Positions 25,254-33,719 of a stretch of 64,000 nt of DNA are shown here, one piece after another. This DNA is from Paludifilum halophilum (GTDB lineage: Bacteria; Bacillota; Bacilli; Thermoactinomycetales; DSM-45169): assembly GCF_002245355.1 (NCBI RefSeq), contig NZ_NOWF01000006.1, forward strand, positions 62,001 through 126,000. The letters run 5' to 3'. A model generated the notes under the pieces. The model made no database searches, was not told where the DNA came from, and was given only the letters and a program-made list of their open reading frames with translations. Position numbers and translations under genes: made by a program. The number at the start of each line of letters is the position of its first letter. The stretch's first letter is position 1.

Positions 25254-26003
25254 GTGGTGCATGCAATGGATAAAAAGTACCTGAAACGGACAATTCTCAA
25301 ACGGGAAGTGGAAAGCCGGCACCTGAAGGAAAACCGGGATATTCAAGTTTATTTGCCCCCGGATTATGATGAAGCGGAACGTTATCCCATCCTTTACCTT
25401 CAGGATGGAGATGATTACTTCAACCTCGGCCGTCTGGCCACCCAAGCCAACCGGCTCATTCTGGACAGTGAAATCCGTCCCCTGATCGCCGTGGCCATCC
25501 CGGTCGATAAAGAAAAACGAACGGCGGAGTATGCCCCGGTCGGTGAGCGGCATTCCGCCTATCTCCGTTTTTTCGCGGAGGAGCTCCTTCCCCGAGTGGA
25601 AGAGGAATTCTCCGTCTCCGCTTCTTCCCGCGACCGGGTCCTGGGCGGGTCATCCTTGGGGGGCACGGTATCGCTTCACTTGGCGCTGAAGTATCCCTTG
25701 CTGTTTGAAAACATTTTCTCCCAATCCGGCGCCTTCTTGGAGCGGACTTTGGAATCCATCCGTCAATCCGAAACCCTGGATCATCTGGAAATCTACCAGA
25801 GCATCGGAAAATCGGAGACGGCAGTACCCACCCACATGGGCAACCTCGATCTTTTGGCCCGCAACCGGGAAGTCCATCGCGCCCTTCAGGAAAAAGAAGC
25901 GAGAATCCACTATTCCGAACAGGAAGGAAACCACACCTGGGGCTTTTGGCAAAAAGATTTGCCTGACGCCTTGAACATCTTTTTCGGAACGAACCGTTCC
26001 TAG
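25254..26003 (+). CDS. Putative esterase, alpha/beta hydrolase (EstD/Fes-like)
   Basis: 249 residues. YLPPDYDEAERYPILYLQDG is the family's N-terminal strand, the nucleophile elbow is LGGSSLGGTVS, and the distal histidine is in EGNHTWGFW. The family includes enterochelin esterases and the Bacillus YbbA-type esterase, which hydrolyse ferric siderophores or simple esters. The protein has no signal peptide. The start is uncertain between GTG 25254 and ATG 25266, neither with a strong ribosome binding site. Confidence 0.85.
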   Translation: MVHAMDKKYLKRTILKREVESRHLKENRDIQVYLPPDYDEAERYPILYLQDGDDYFNLGRLATQANRLILDSEIRPLIAVAIPVDKEKRTAEYAPVGERHSAYLRFFAEELLPRVEEEFSVSASSRDRVLGGSSLGGTVSLHLALKYPLLFENIFSQSGAFLERTLESIRQSETLDHLEIYQSIGKSETAVPTHMGNLDLLARNREVHRALQEKEARIHYSEQEGNHTWGFWQKDLPDALNIFFGTNRS

Positions 26004-26037
26004 GGCCCCTTCAGACAGCTTTGTTCTGTCTTTCTGG
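26004..26037. repeat. Possible short degenerate copy of the dispersed repeat
   Basis: Directly after the esterase stop, GCCCCTTCA followed by CTTTG and TCTGT parallels the left end of the repeat copies at 13652 and 31896. Only about 25 bases match, so this may be coincidence. Confidence 0.25.
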
Positions 26038-26060
26038 AAGGACGATCATTAACACAAATC

Positions 26061-26095
26061 AACACGACCCGCCGAATCAATCGGCGGGTCGTGTT
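26061..26095. terminator. 15-bp perfect hairpin after the esterase gene
   Basis: AACACGACCCGCCGA (26061-26075) and its exact complement (26081-26095) enclose the loop ATCAA. There is no T tract on either side, but stability and position suggest a terminator or mRNA 3'-end stabiliser. Confidence 0.6.
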
Positions 26096-26137
26096 GTAAT
26101 AGAAAGTTCCCGCATCTTGTATCTTGGCCCCGCCATT

Positions 26138-26180
26138 AAAAAAACCGCCTCATCCACCTGCTTGAGCGGATTCGAGGCGG
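26138..26180 (-). terminator. Terminator of the bacilliredoxin gene
   Basis: On the minus strand CCGCCTC and GAGGCGG form a 7-bp stem with a long loop, followed by seven T. Confidence 0.65.
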
Positions 26181-26195
26181 CGATCGGCGAAAGAT

Positions 26196-26642
26196 TTATC
26201 CGCAATATTTGTCATAGGCGCTGGTTAAGTTAGCGGAAATTTCCTCCAGGGTGCGGTCTTCGATTTCGTGCCGCTGTACCATGTGCACCAGCTTTCCGTC
26301 TTTCATTAGGGCAAAGGACGGGGAAGACGGGGGATACCCCTCAAAATAGGTGCGCGCTTGGGCTGTCGCTTCCTTATCCTGCCCTGCGAATACAGTAAAC
26401 AAGTGATCCGGCTTTTTCTCGTTATTCAGAGAGTGGGCCACACCGGGACGGGCCAGCCCCGCGGCACATCCGCATACGGAATTGACCACGATCAAAGCCG
26501 TCCCTTCCGCGCCTTTCCCTTTCAAGGCGTTGTCCACTTCCTCCGGTGTCGTTAATTCTTCAAACCCGATGCGGGTCAATTCATCTCTCATCGGCTGAAC
26601 CATCATCTGCATTTGTTGAATATAAAAGTCTTGTGCCATCAA
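26196..26642 (-). CDS. BrxA/BrxB family bacilliredoxin
   Basis: 148 residues of the YphP/YqiW family. The active-site CGC motif is in VNSVCGCAAGLARPG. In Bacillus these thioredoxin-fold proteins remove bacillithiol from S-bacillithiolated proteins after oxidative stress. The bracketing GVAHSL and PPSSPSFALMKDGKLVHM segments are typical. The start ATG has GGAGGGATCTTG upstream. Monocistronic. It implies that the organism makes bacillithiol. Confidence 0.93.
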   Translation of the reverse strand: MMAQDFYIQQMQMMVQPMRDELTRIGFEELTTPEEVDNALKGKGAEGTALIVVNSVCGCAAGLARPGVAHSLNNEKKPDHLFTVFAGQDKEATAQARTYFEGYPPSSPSFALMKDGKLVHMVQRHEIEDRTLEEISANLTSAYDKYCG

Positions 26643-26749
26643 GATCCCTCCTTCCCTGCTATTGTATCCAATCGGATTTCTTCCGTCTACATACCGGCTG
26701 GAGCTGGACAGCCAGATTCTTTAAAATACTACAAAAGGGGGTCTTACTT

Positions 26750-27502
26750 GTGGACATTCAACGATACCTTGATCGAATCGGCTTTTCACAAGTTGATAAA
26801 GCTGATTTCCCTACTCTACAGCGATTGCAACAACAACATCTAATGACCGTACCCTTCGAAAACCTGGACATTCACTTGGGAAAGCCGATCATCCTCGACG
26901 CCGACACGATTTACCGAAAAATTGTGCTGGACCGACGCGGGGGGTTTTGCTATGAATTGAACAGCGCCTTCGGAACCCTGTTGACAGAAATCGGATACCA
27001 TGTAACCATGGTATCCGGTCGTGTCCATACGTCTTCCGGCGGATTCGGACCCGAGTTCGACCACATGGCATTAATCGTCCACCTGGAAAAAGATTATCTC
27101 GTAGACGTAGGTTTCGGGGATTGCTGTCGCGTTCCCTTACCCCTGTCCGGAGACAAGCGGGAAGATATCAGCGGTTGCTACCGGATCCGCCTTCGACCGG
27201 GTACAGAGGAGATATACGCCCTGGAAAAGCGGGAAGACAAGCGTTGGAAAGCGGAATACCTGTTCACCTCGACTCCGCGTCAGCTGGATGAATTTACTCT
27301 GATGTGCGAACACCAACAAACTTCTCCGACTTCGATTTTCAAGCAACGATGGATTTGTACCATCGCTACGCCCACCGGGCGCATCAGCGTCTCCGACGAC
27401 CACCTTACCCTGACGGAAAACGGCGAAAAGAACAAGATCGCAATCCCTGACGAAGCCGCCCGAAAAGAGCTGATCCGCCATTATTTCCATTTGGATATTT
27501 GA
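26750..27502 (+). CDS. nat: Arylamine N-acetyltransferase
   Basis: 250 residues from GTG 26750, which has AAAGGGGGT 7 bases upstream; the frame opens at 26546 but that part overlaps the divergent bacilliredoxin region. The catalytic triad is visible: Cys67 in DRRGGFCYELN, His105 in FDHMAL and Asp119 in YLVDVGFGD, spaced as in known NATs. The enzyme transfers acetyl from acetyl-CoA to arylamines or hydrazines; in Bacillales its natural substrate is unclear. The next gene is the oxidase subunit IV homologue. Confidence 0.92.
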   Translation: MDIQRYLDRIGFSQVDKADFPTLQRLQQQHLMTVPFENLDIHLGKPIILDADTIYRKIVLDRRGGFCYELNSAFGTLLTEIGYHVTMVSGRVHTSSGGFGPEFDHMALIVHLEKDYLVDVGFGDCCRVPLPLSGDKREDISGCYRIRLRPGTEEIYALEKREDKRWKAEYLFTSTPRQLDEFTLMCEHQQTSPTSIFKQRWICTIATPTGRISVSDDHLTLTENGEKNKIAIPDEAARKELIRHYFHLDI

Positions 27503-27659
27503 ACCATGCCCGGCGCCTCTTTTCATGGACCGGGATAAAGGCCCAACCCTATGTTGGGCTTTTTCGAACACCGCTGTCCCCGATCGGAATATTCCCTTCA
27601 CCGCCAAGGCATCCTGCTAATAAGGAACCAAACCGGGGACAGAAAGGTGGATTCTTCCA

Positions 27660-27953
27660 ATGACACAACAACGTGAAGATACCCGATCCGGAGAAACACC
27701 GGGCCAACATCTGAAATCCTTCGGCTGGATGCTCCTCCTGACAGCCATCGCCTTCGCTTTTGTCGGGGTGAATTACTTTTCCCCGGGGATGACCTTGACC
27801 GTCATTCTCATACTCGCCCTCGCCCAAGCCATCCTTCAATTGGTAACCTTTATGCACCTAACCCGGCGCAATCAGCTCCCCATCCTATTTGTAACCGCGG
27901 GAATCCTTTTCAGTATCATTATCGCCGTCTCTATTCGGATTTGGAGAGCTTGA
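27660..27953 (+). CDS. Second orphan cytochrome oxidase subunit IV (COX4_pro-like)
   Basis: 97 residues with three membrane segments and the signature QLVTFMHLTRRNQ. It has the same plan as the protein at 12095-12409 (SF/LGWMxLLTxIAFAxVGxN) but is clearly diverged from it. No other oxidase genes are near. The gene is followed by a perfect 10-bp hairpin. Confidence 0.83.
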   Translation: MTQQREDTRSGETPGQHLKSFGWMLLLTAIAFAFVGVNYFSPGMTLTVILILALAQAILQLVTFMHLTRRNQLPILFVTAGILFSIIIAVSIRIWRA

Positions 27954-27994
27954 AACTCTTCAAGGCGCTTCCTACAGGCGACCGCAGGATTATC

Positions 27995-28018
27995 GGATCA
28001 TACGACCCCGTATGATCC
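27995..28018. terminator. Perfect hairpin after the subunit IV gene
   Basis: GGATCATACG and CGTATGATCC form a 10-bp perfect stem with the loop ACCC, 42 bases after the stop. It has no T tract. CTATGATCCC repeats part of the arm immediately downstream. Confidence 0.55.
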
Positions 28019-28076
28019 CCCCCTATGATCCCATTTGGGATGAAGAACCGCTGTCCGGTTGCCGATCCAATACAAC

Positions 28077-28149
28077 CTTAAGGGAATTGATCCTTAAGCA
28101 GGGCCTTTGTGTCGCCTTTTTAAGCCTTTTTCCTTAAGCAATTTTAAGG
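28077..28149. promoter_or_regulatory. Tandem CTTAAGG/CCTTAAG stems upstream of ptsG
   Basis: CTTAAGG (28077-28083) can pair with CCTTAAG (28092-28098). A second CCTTAA (28132-28137) can pair with TTAAGG (28144-28149). All arms are interchangeable, so mutually exclusive hairpins are possible. It lies more than 300 bases before ptsG, and no long T tract follows. Confidence 0.35.
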
Positions 28150-28227
28150 AGTCAAAAAAAATAATTCTTCCCCTTTGTCTTAGAAAGGTTTATAATACCT
28201 TGTAATGCCTTCTTCTTTCACCCAATA

Positions 28228-28242
28228 GTGCAACCGCTTGCA
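28228..28242 (+). promoter_or_regulatory. cre-like site upstream of ptsG
   Basis: TGCAACCGCTTGCA (28229-28242) fits the cre consensus TGNAANCGNWNNCW at all positions; only the preceding W position is G. It lies about 210 bases before ptsG. The 28243-28450 stretch contains an AT-rich promoter-like segment (TTATAGT near 28375), but I cannot fix a -35, and no clear GlcT antiterminator was seen. Confidence 0.45.
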
Positions 28243-28450
28243 TCAGGGGGGAATGCCATTTCTGTAATCTCTTGTATGGACAAAAACCGTTTGAGACACA
28301 TTACATGTGGTCACCTATATTTTCCATATCATCAAACGGAATCGAAATACTTACTTTTATTTAGTAGTTTTGTTATAGTGAGTAACAGTTCCTTTCAATG
28401 AAGTTATTTTCTTTAATCCAGCCTTGGATTCAGACGAGGAGGTACGCTTT

Positions 28451-30391
28451 GTGTTTAAGAAAGCCTTCGGAGTGCTTCAACAGATCGGGCGCTCGCTGAT
28501 GCTGCCGGTGGCGATTCTTCCTGCGGCGGGGCTGCTGTTGGGGATCGGAAACTTGCTTGAATATCCTCTCATGGAACAGGCAGGGGACATCATTTTCTCC
28601 AACCTGGCTCTCATTTTTGCCATCGGAGTTGCCGTCGGTCTGGCGGACGGCGAAGGATCCGCGGGACTCGCCGCCGTTGTCGGCTACTTGATCATGAATG
28701 TCACGATGGGAATTCTCGCTGAAGACAGGGGCATCGAGACGGTTTCCGTCCTCGGAATCGACACCCTTCAGATGGGAGTATTCGGCGGGATTATCATCGG
28801 TTTGACGGCGGCCATGCTCTACCGACGGTTTCACGATATTCAACTTCCGCAATTTCTCGGTTTCTTCGGAGGGCGCCGCTTTGTACCGATCATCACGGCT
28901 GTGACATCTTTTCTGTTGGGAATCCTCTTTTTCTTCGTCTGGCCGCCTATTCAAGGAGTGATCGATCGGTTCGCCATTCTTGTGACCCAACAAAACACAA
29001 CTCTTGCCGCCTTCATCTTCGGTGTGATCGAGCGGTCCCTGATCCCCTTCGGTCTGCACCATATTTTCTACTCCCCGTTCTGGTTCGAGTTCGGAACCTT
29101 TAAAACGGCGGCAGGGGAAATTGTCAAGGGGGACCTGAACCGCTTCTTCGCCGGCGATCCGACAGCGGGAACCTTTATGACCGGAAAGTTCCCCTTCATG
29201 ATGTTCGGATTGCCCGCCGCCGCTCTGGCGATCTATCATGAGGCGAAACAGGAGCGGAAGAAGGTAGTCGGAGGGATCATGTTATCCGCCGCTCTCACCT
29301 CTTTTTTGACGGGGATTACCGAACCGATCGAGTTTTCCTTCCTGTTTGTCGCTCCGGTTCTGTTCGGAATCCACGCCCTTTTTGCCGGCTTCTCCTTCGC
29401 CCTGATGGACTTTTTGGGTGTTAAAGCCGGACAAACCTTCTCTGCCGGGGTGATCGACTACCTCCTGTATTGGAAGTTGTCGACCAACTCCTGGATGATC
29501 ATCCCCGTCGGATTGGGTTTTGCTGTGATTTACTACTTCGGCTTCCGCTTCGCTATTCGCAAGTGGAACTTGAAAACGCCGGGGCGCGAAGACGAATCGG
29601 AAGAACAAGCCGCCGCCGTCGACACGGAATCCGGTGAGCTGGCCCAAGATATCCTGGAGGCCTTCGGCGGAAAGGATAATATTACTAAGTTGGATGCCTG
29701 CATCACCCGCCTGCGGATCTCGGTGAAGGGCACCGATGGTGTCGATGAAGATCGGTTGAAACAACTGGGGGCCTCCGGTGTTCTCGTTGTAGGCAACAAT
29801 GTCCAAGCCATCTTCGGAACCCAGTCCGATACCATTAAAGGTCAAATGCAGGATATCATCCGGGGGAAAACTCCGCGAAAACCGGAAGCCACCCCGACCA
29901 GCGACGGAAACACGGTCAAAAACAGCGATGGCCGTGAAGATGTGGCCGCTCCCATGTCCGGAACGGTCATCCCGATCACGGATGTTCCGGACCAGGTCTT
30001 CTCCGGCAAAATGATGGGCGACGGGTTCGCCATCGAACCGAGTGACGGCTCCGTCATCTCTCCGGTGGACGGTAAAGTGGTTAACGTCTTCCCGACCAAA
30101 CACGCCATCGGACTGGAAGCCTCCAACGGGATGGAAGTCCTCGTGCATATCGGACTGGACACGGTTGAACTGGAAGGCAACGGCTTTGAACTTCGAGTCG
30201 AACAGGGCGACGAAGTGAAAAAAGGCCAGGAATTGATGGTAGCGGACCTGGACTACATCCAAAAACACGCCACCTCCACCATCACCCCTGTCGTGATCAC
30301 CAACATGGCCGAAGGGGAAAAACTGAACCTGCTGAAGCAAGAGAAAGTGACCAAAGGAGAGACAGGTATCATCTCCATCACCAGCGAATAA
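28451..30391 (+). CDS. ptsG: PTS glucose-type transporter, EIICBA
   Basis: 646 residues from GTG 28451 (GAGGAGG 7 bases upstream; the frame opens nine codons earlier). The IIC membrane domain spans about 1-375 with LMLPVAILPAAGLLLGIGN and the sugar-site loop FGLHHIFYSPFWFEFG. IIB follows with the phosphorylated cysteine in KLDACITRLRISV (near 417). IIA contains the histidine in VLVHIGLDTVELEG (near 566). It phosphorylates and imports glucose, or N-acetylglucosamine in some relatives, using HPr phosphate. Domain order matches B. subtilis PtsG. Monocistronic here; ptsH and ptsI are not in the window. Confidence 0.93.
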   Translation: MFKKAFGVLQQIGRSLMLPVAILPAAGLLLGIGNLLEYPLMEQAGDIIFSNLALIFAIGVAVGLADGEGSAGLAAVVGYLIMNVTMGILAEDRGIETVSVLGIDTLQMGVFGGIIIGLTAAMLYRRFHDIQLPQFLGFFGGRRFVPIITAVTSFLLGILFFFVWPPIQGVIDRFAILVTQQNTTLAAFIFGVIERSLIPFGLHHIFYSPFWFEFGTFKTAAGEIVKGDLNRFFAGDPTAGTFMTGKFPFMMFGLPAAALAIYHEAKQERKKVVGGIMLSAALTSFLTGITEPIEFSFLFVAPVLFGIHALFAGFSFALMDFLGVKAGQTFSAGVIDYLLYWKLSTNSWMIIPVGLGFAVIYYFGFRFAIRKWNLKTPGREDESEEQAAAVDTESGELAQDILEAFGGKDNITKLDACITRLRISVKGTDGVDEDRLKQLGASGVLVVGNNVQAIFGTQSDTIKGQMQDIIRGKTPRKPEATPTSDGNTVKNSDGREDVAAPMSGTVIPITDVPDQVFSGKMMGDGFAIEPSDGSVISPVDGKVVNVFPTKHAIGLEASNGMEVLVHIGLDTVELEGNGFELRVEQGDEVKKGQELMVADLDYIQKHATSTITPVVITNMAEGEKLNLLKQEKVTKGETGIISITSE

Positions 30392-30407
30392 CGGTGAAAT
30401 GAAAAAC

Positions 30408-30436
30408 AAGGCCGCCCGGATCAACCGGGCGGCCTT
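30408..30436. terminator. Strong hairpin after ptsG
   Basis: AAGGCCGCCCGG (30408-30419) pairs with CCGGGCGGCCTT (30425-30436). This is a 12-bp GC-rich stem with a 5-base loop; no T run follows. Confidence 0.65.
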
Positions 30437-30468
30437 GTCAATGAGCGGCCAAATCCTCTCCAGGGCCT

Positions 30469-30490
30469 CCGACTGCTTTAGTCGGTTTTT
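30469..30490 (+). terminator. Second terminator between ptsG and mraY
   Basis: CCGACT pairs with AGTCGG over a 5-base loop, followed by TTTTT. It backs up the hairpin directly after ptsG. The rest of 30440-30554 holds nothing I recognise. Confidence 0.65.
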
Positions 30491-30554
30491 ATTCCTTACC
30501 GGCAGTGATCAGACGGGTTGCCGGAACACCCAACCGGTCTGACGTACGGACCTT

Positions 30555-31553
30555 CTACAAGAGTTCCAAATAAAGGCCCATTAACGCAAATACCAATCCG
30601 GTCATCCAAAAAACGGTGACAACCCGCCACTCCGACCAACCAACCAGCTCAAAATGGTGATGCAGCGGTGTCATGCGAAAAATCCGTGTCCCCCGCCATT
30701 TAAAAGATGACACCTGAATCATAACCGATAAGGTTTCAATCACAAATACCGCTCCGATAACCGGCAATAACAGCTCCGTCTTCGTGATCACCGCCAAGGC
30801 GGCCAAGCCGCCCCCCAGGGCGAGGGAACCCGTATCCCCCATAAACACCTTGGCGGGATGGGCATTAAACACCAAAAAGCTCAGCATGGCACCGACCATC
30901 GCAAGTGAAAAAATGACGACCATTTCATTCTGTTGATAAAATCCGATGATGGCATAGGCCCCATAGCCGATGGCCGCAGTCCCCGCTACCAAACCATCGA
31001 GGCCGTCCGTCAAATTAACGGCGTTGGAAGCGGCGATCATCATGATCACCAGTAACGGGAGGTACATCCAATTGAGTTCAAAGGAAAGGTCCGTTCCCGG
31101 AATCCCGATGGACGAAATGTACGGGTTTTCACCGCGAAACACGCGAACCTCCAACAGCACCCAAAACAGAACCACCCCGATAAAAAGCTGTCCCAAGAGC
31201 TTCTGTTTGGCCGTTAATCCGAGATTCCGCTTGAGAACGACCTTGATATAATCATCCAAAAAGCCGAGAATACCGTATCCCAAGGTCGCAAATAACAGGA
31301 AAAATAAATCCGCGAGGGAACGATTACCCAAAATCAGATTACTGACCGGGATCGCTGTAAATACCAAAGCTGTAAGAAAAATCACGCCCCCCATCGTAGG
31401 GGTCCCGGCCTTTTTCCGATGAGCCTGCGGTCCTTCATCGCGGATCGCCTGGCCAAATTTTAACCGCCTCAGGATCGGGATGACAAAGGGACCCAATCCC
31501 ACCCCCAAACCAAAGGCGACGGCAAGGGGAATCCAAACCATACTCATGTCCAT
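30555..31553 (-). CDS. mraY: Phospho-N-acetylmuramoyl-pentapeptide transferase (MraY)
   Basis: About 332 residues and ten membrane segments. Catalytic landmarks are LDDYIKV, NAVNLTDGLDGL (Asp-rich site), KVFMGDTGSLALGG and the C-terminal TPLHHHFELVGW. The enzyme forms lipid I from UDP-MurNAc-pentapeptide and undecaprenyl phosphate. mraY normally sits in the dcw cluster between murF and murD. Here it stands alone between ptsG and a repeat element, so it is either a relocated or an extra copy. AAAGGAG and AAGG lie upstream of ATG 31553. Confidence 0.95.
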   Translation of the reverse strand: MDMSMVWIPLAVAFGLGVGLGPFVIPILRRLKFGQAIRDEGPQAHRKKAGTPTMGGVIFLTALVFTAIPVSNLILGNRSLADLFFLLFATLGYGILGFLDDYIKVVLKRNLGLTAKQKLLGQLFIGVVLFWVLLEVRVFRGENPYISSIGIPGTDLSFELNWMYLPLLVIMMIAASNAVNLTDGLDGLVAGTAAIGYGAYAIIGFYQQNEMVVIFSLAMVGAMLSFLVFNAHPAKVFMGDTGSLALGGGLAALAVITKTELLLPVIGAVFVIETLSVMIQVSSFKWRGTRIFRMTPLHHHFELVGWSEWRVVTVFWMTGLVFALMGLYLELL

Positions 31554-31757
31554 CAAACCTTCATTCTCTCCTTTAAGTTCACATCAGTCCAAGAAGTCCC
31601 CAGAAAAAAGGATGTTACTTAAATATACAAGAAAACAACCCCTTTGCCTATTCCCCAAACCTCCTATTTCCTAGGTCGATTTGAATAGATCCGCTCGATG
31701 AAAGCGGTAGAACCCTCCCTTGACACGGATGATCTCCGCAAAAATACAACCGATGAT

Positions 31758-31896
31758 CTAGAAGCGTTGTGATTTTAGCACATCCTTGGTGGGTCGGGGT
31801 GGGGTTCCACACTCCGTTTCGTTGTTCTGACGAGCCAAAGGCACTCCGTGTGGAACCCCACCCTCCCGAACAGGAGCTTTTTCACAACGCTTCTAG
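31758..31896. repeat. MITE-like palindromic element
   Basis: A 139-bp unit bounded by the perfect 15-bp inverted repeat CTAGAAGCGTTGTGA / TCACAACGCTTCTAG. A second arm pair (31794-31812 with 31848-31868) shares GGGGTTCCACAC and its complement, with a 3-base insertion. The whole can fold into a long cruciform. It encodes no convincing protein. Such features are typical of miniature inverted-repeat elements or structured intergenic repeats. Confidence 0.65.
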
Positions 31897-32010
31897 TCCC
31901 CTTCAGGAAACTTTGATCTGTTTGATCCCTTGCTGGAGTATGGTCGGTCTGGTAGGCCGTCTCCTGTTTCTTGAAAAAAACGGAAAAGAGCTTTTTCACA
32001 AGGTTTCTAG
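31896..32010. repeat. Dispersed repeat copy B, joined to the palindromic element
   Basis: 31896-31986 matches 13652-13739. It ends in GAGCTTTTTCACAAGGTTTCTAG (given here as positions 31988-32010), a near copy of 31873-31896, so copy B is itself bracketed by direct repeats of the element's right end. It lies between mraY and glpT. Confidence 0.55.
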
Positions 32011-32025
32011 AGCAGGGCGCAAGTG

Positions 32026-32055
32026 TAAAAACCCTCTCGGCGGTGCCGAGAGGGT
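32026..32055 (-). terminator. glpT terminator
   Basis: ACCCTCTCGGC pairs perfectly with GCCGAGAGGGT (11 bp) around a 3-base loop; on the minus strand it is followed by TTTTT. Confidence 0.9.
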
Positions 32056-32095
32056 CAACGGTTGCTATTCGCCTGTCATCCGTCTTCTTCGCTCA

Positions 32096-33433
32096 TTACG
32101 CTGCTTTTTTCACGGTAGTCCCCGTATTCCAGGTCAGCGCCAGGAAGACGATAGCCAGGATACAGGAAGCGATCAGCAGAATGAACCCGCCGTCCCAGCC
32201 GTAAGCGTCCACAACAAAGCCCATCACCGCATTGGCAAAGGCGGATCCGCCCAGATAGCCGAAAAGACCGGTCAAACCGGCGGCAGTGCCGGCGGCTTTT
32301 TTCGGAGCCAAATCGAGGGCGTGCAGGCCGATCAACATCACAGGCCCATAGATCAAAAATCCGATGCTGAGCAGGGCGATGTTGTCGATCATCGGGTTAC
32401 CGGCGGGGTTCAACCAGTATACGGCAACGGCGGCCAAAACGCCGACCATGAAGATGATTCCCGCAGGGGCACGACGACCCTTGAACAATTTGTCACTCAT
32501 CCAGCCGCACAGGATCGTCCCGGGAATCCCGGCATACTCATACAGAAAATACGACCAGCGGGAGCTGTCATGGGTAAAGTCTTTGGCCTCAGTCAGATAA
32601 GTCGGTGCCCAGTCGACCACCCCGTAACGGACGAAATAGACGAAGACATTGGCAATCGCGATGTACCACAGGAACTTGTTGTTCAGCACATACTTGAACA
32701 AAATTTCCTTGGCGGTCAGTTCCTCCTCCCGATTTTTCACATCGTTCTTGGGATAATCGTTTTTATACTTTTCAATCGGCGGCAAACCGCAGGATTGCGG
32801 CGTATCCCTCATCGTGATCAACATGAAAATCGCGATGAGCAGGGCGATCATCGCAGGGAAGTAAAAGATGCTCTGCCAGGCGGCAAACAGCGCGATCCCC
32901 AAGCTGACGAGAGGAGCGACAACGCCCCCGCCCACGTTATGGGCCACATTCCAGATGGACATCTTCGTCCCCCGCTCACTGACGGAAAACCAGTGAACCA
33001 TCGTCCGGCCGCTCGGGGGCCAGCCCATGCCCTGAAACCATCCGTTCAGGAACATAAGCATGAACATGACTGTGACACTGGTGGTGATGAAGGGCACCGT
33101 TCCAAAGATGATGTTGATCAACGCGGACAGAATGAGTCCCACCGCCATAAAATACCGGGGGTTACATCGGTCAGAGACGATTCCCATGACAAATTTACTG
33201 ATCCCGTAGGCAATTGAAACCGCTGACAGGACGAGACCCAGCTGCCCCTTGGAAAACCCTTCCTCCTCCAGGTACGGGATCGCCAGAGCAAAGTTCTTAC
33301 GAAGCAAATAATACCCCGCATATCCGATGAAAATCCCCAAAAACACCTGCAAACGCAGACGGCGGTAAACCGGATCGATCCGATCTTCCGCCAACCTCTC
33401 TTTGTGAGGTGCAGGCTTAAAGATACCGATCAA
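32096..33433 (-). CDS. glpT: Glycerol-3-phosphate transporter GlpT
   Basis: About 445 residues, twelve membrane segments, of the organophosphate:phosphate antiporter family. The family motif [20 protein letters not shown], and segments such as [15 protein letters not shown] and [20 protein letters not shown], match Bacillus GlpT as I remember it. It exchanges glycerol-3-phosphate for phosphate. TTG 33433 gives the same N-terminus as Bacillus GlpT (xIGIFKPA) and has GAGGTG 6 bases upstream; the frame opens at GTG 33442. A leader hairpin and a perfect cre site precede it. Confidence 0.93.
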   Translation of the reverse strand: MIGIFKPAPHKERLAEDRIDPVYRRLRLQVFLGIFIGYAGYYLLRKNFALAIPYLEEEGFSKGQLGLVLSAVSIAYGISKFVMGIVSDRCNPRYFMAVGLILSALINIIFGTVPFITTSVTVMFMLMFLNGWFQGMGWPPSGRTMVHWFSVSERGTKMSIWNVAHNVGGGVVAPLVSLGIALFAAWQSIFYFPAMIALLIAIFMLITMRDTPQSCGLPPIEKYKNDYPKNDVKNREEELTAKEILFKYVLNNKFLWYIAIANVFVYFVRYGVVDWAPTYLTEAKDFTHDSSRWSYFLYEYAGIPGTILCGWMSDKLFKGRRAPAGIIFMVGVLAAVAVYWLNPAGNPMIDNIALLSIGFLIYGPVMLIGLHALDLAPKKAAGTAAGLTGLFGYLGGSAFANAVMGFVVDAYGWDGGFILLIASCILAIVFLALTWNTGTTVKKAA

Positions 33434-33473
33434 TGTTCTCACCTCAACCCACGCTAAAATGCAATATTATTCC

Positions 33474-33519
33474 AAAAAATAAAGAGAACCCCCCAAAAGC
33501 GATTTGAGTGGCTCTCCTT
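33474..33519 (-). promoter_or_regulatory. Leader attenuator hairpin before glpT
   Basis: On the minus strand GGAGAGCC and GGTTCTCTT (one G-U pair) form a stem 40 bases before the glpT start, followed by a T-rich tract (TTTATTTTTT). A terminator inside the 5' leader is the layout of the GlpP antitermination-controlled glp operons of Bacillus. Confidence 0.55.
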
Positions 33520-33545
33520 ATCTCCGGCCCGCGTGATTCACTTGA

Positions 33546-33560
33546 TTGAAAGCGCTGACA
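33546..33560 (-). promoter_or_regulatory. Consensus cre site upstream of glpT
   Basis: TTGAAAGCGCTGACA matches WTGNAANCGNWNNCW at every position. It lies about 110 bases before glpT, between the likely promoter and the leader hairpin, suited to CcpA repression. Confidence 0.65.
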
Positions 33561-33649
33561 AAAACCATAGTCAATATACAACAGGAATATCTGTGAACAC
33601 AAGCATTTTTTTAAGAGATATCGACACGAGTGACAATCCAATTTGTGGA

Positions 33650-33688
33650 ATAGAAACCCGACGGACAAAAAGGATGGTATCCGTCGGG
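33650..33688 (-). terminator. Terminator of the iol operon after iolA
   Basis: CCCGACGGA (33657-33665) pairs with TCCGTCGGG (33680-33688) over a 14-base loop, with TTTC following on the minus strand, 31 bases after the iolA stop. Confidence 0.65.
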
Positions 33689-33719
33689 GCAGGATTTGCT
33701 ATGATCCCATGATTGCCTG

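Noticed and set aside
31769-33217. 482-codon plus-strand open frame
   Set aside because: Antisense to glpT and through the palindromic element; composition typical of a shadow frame.
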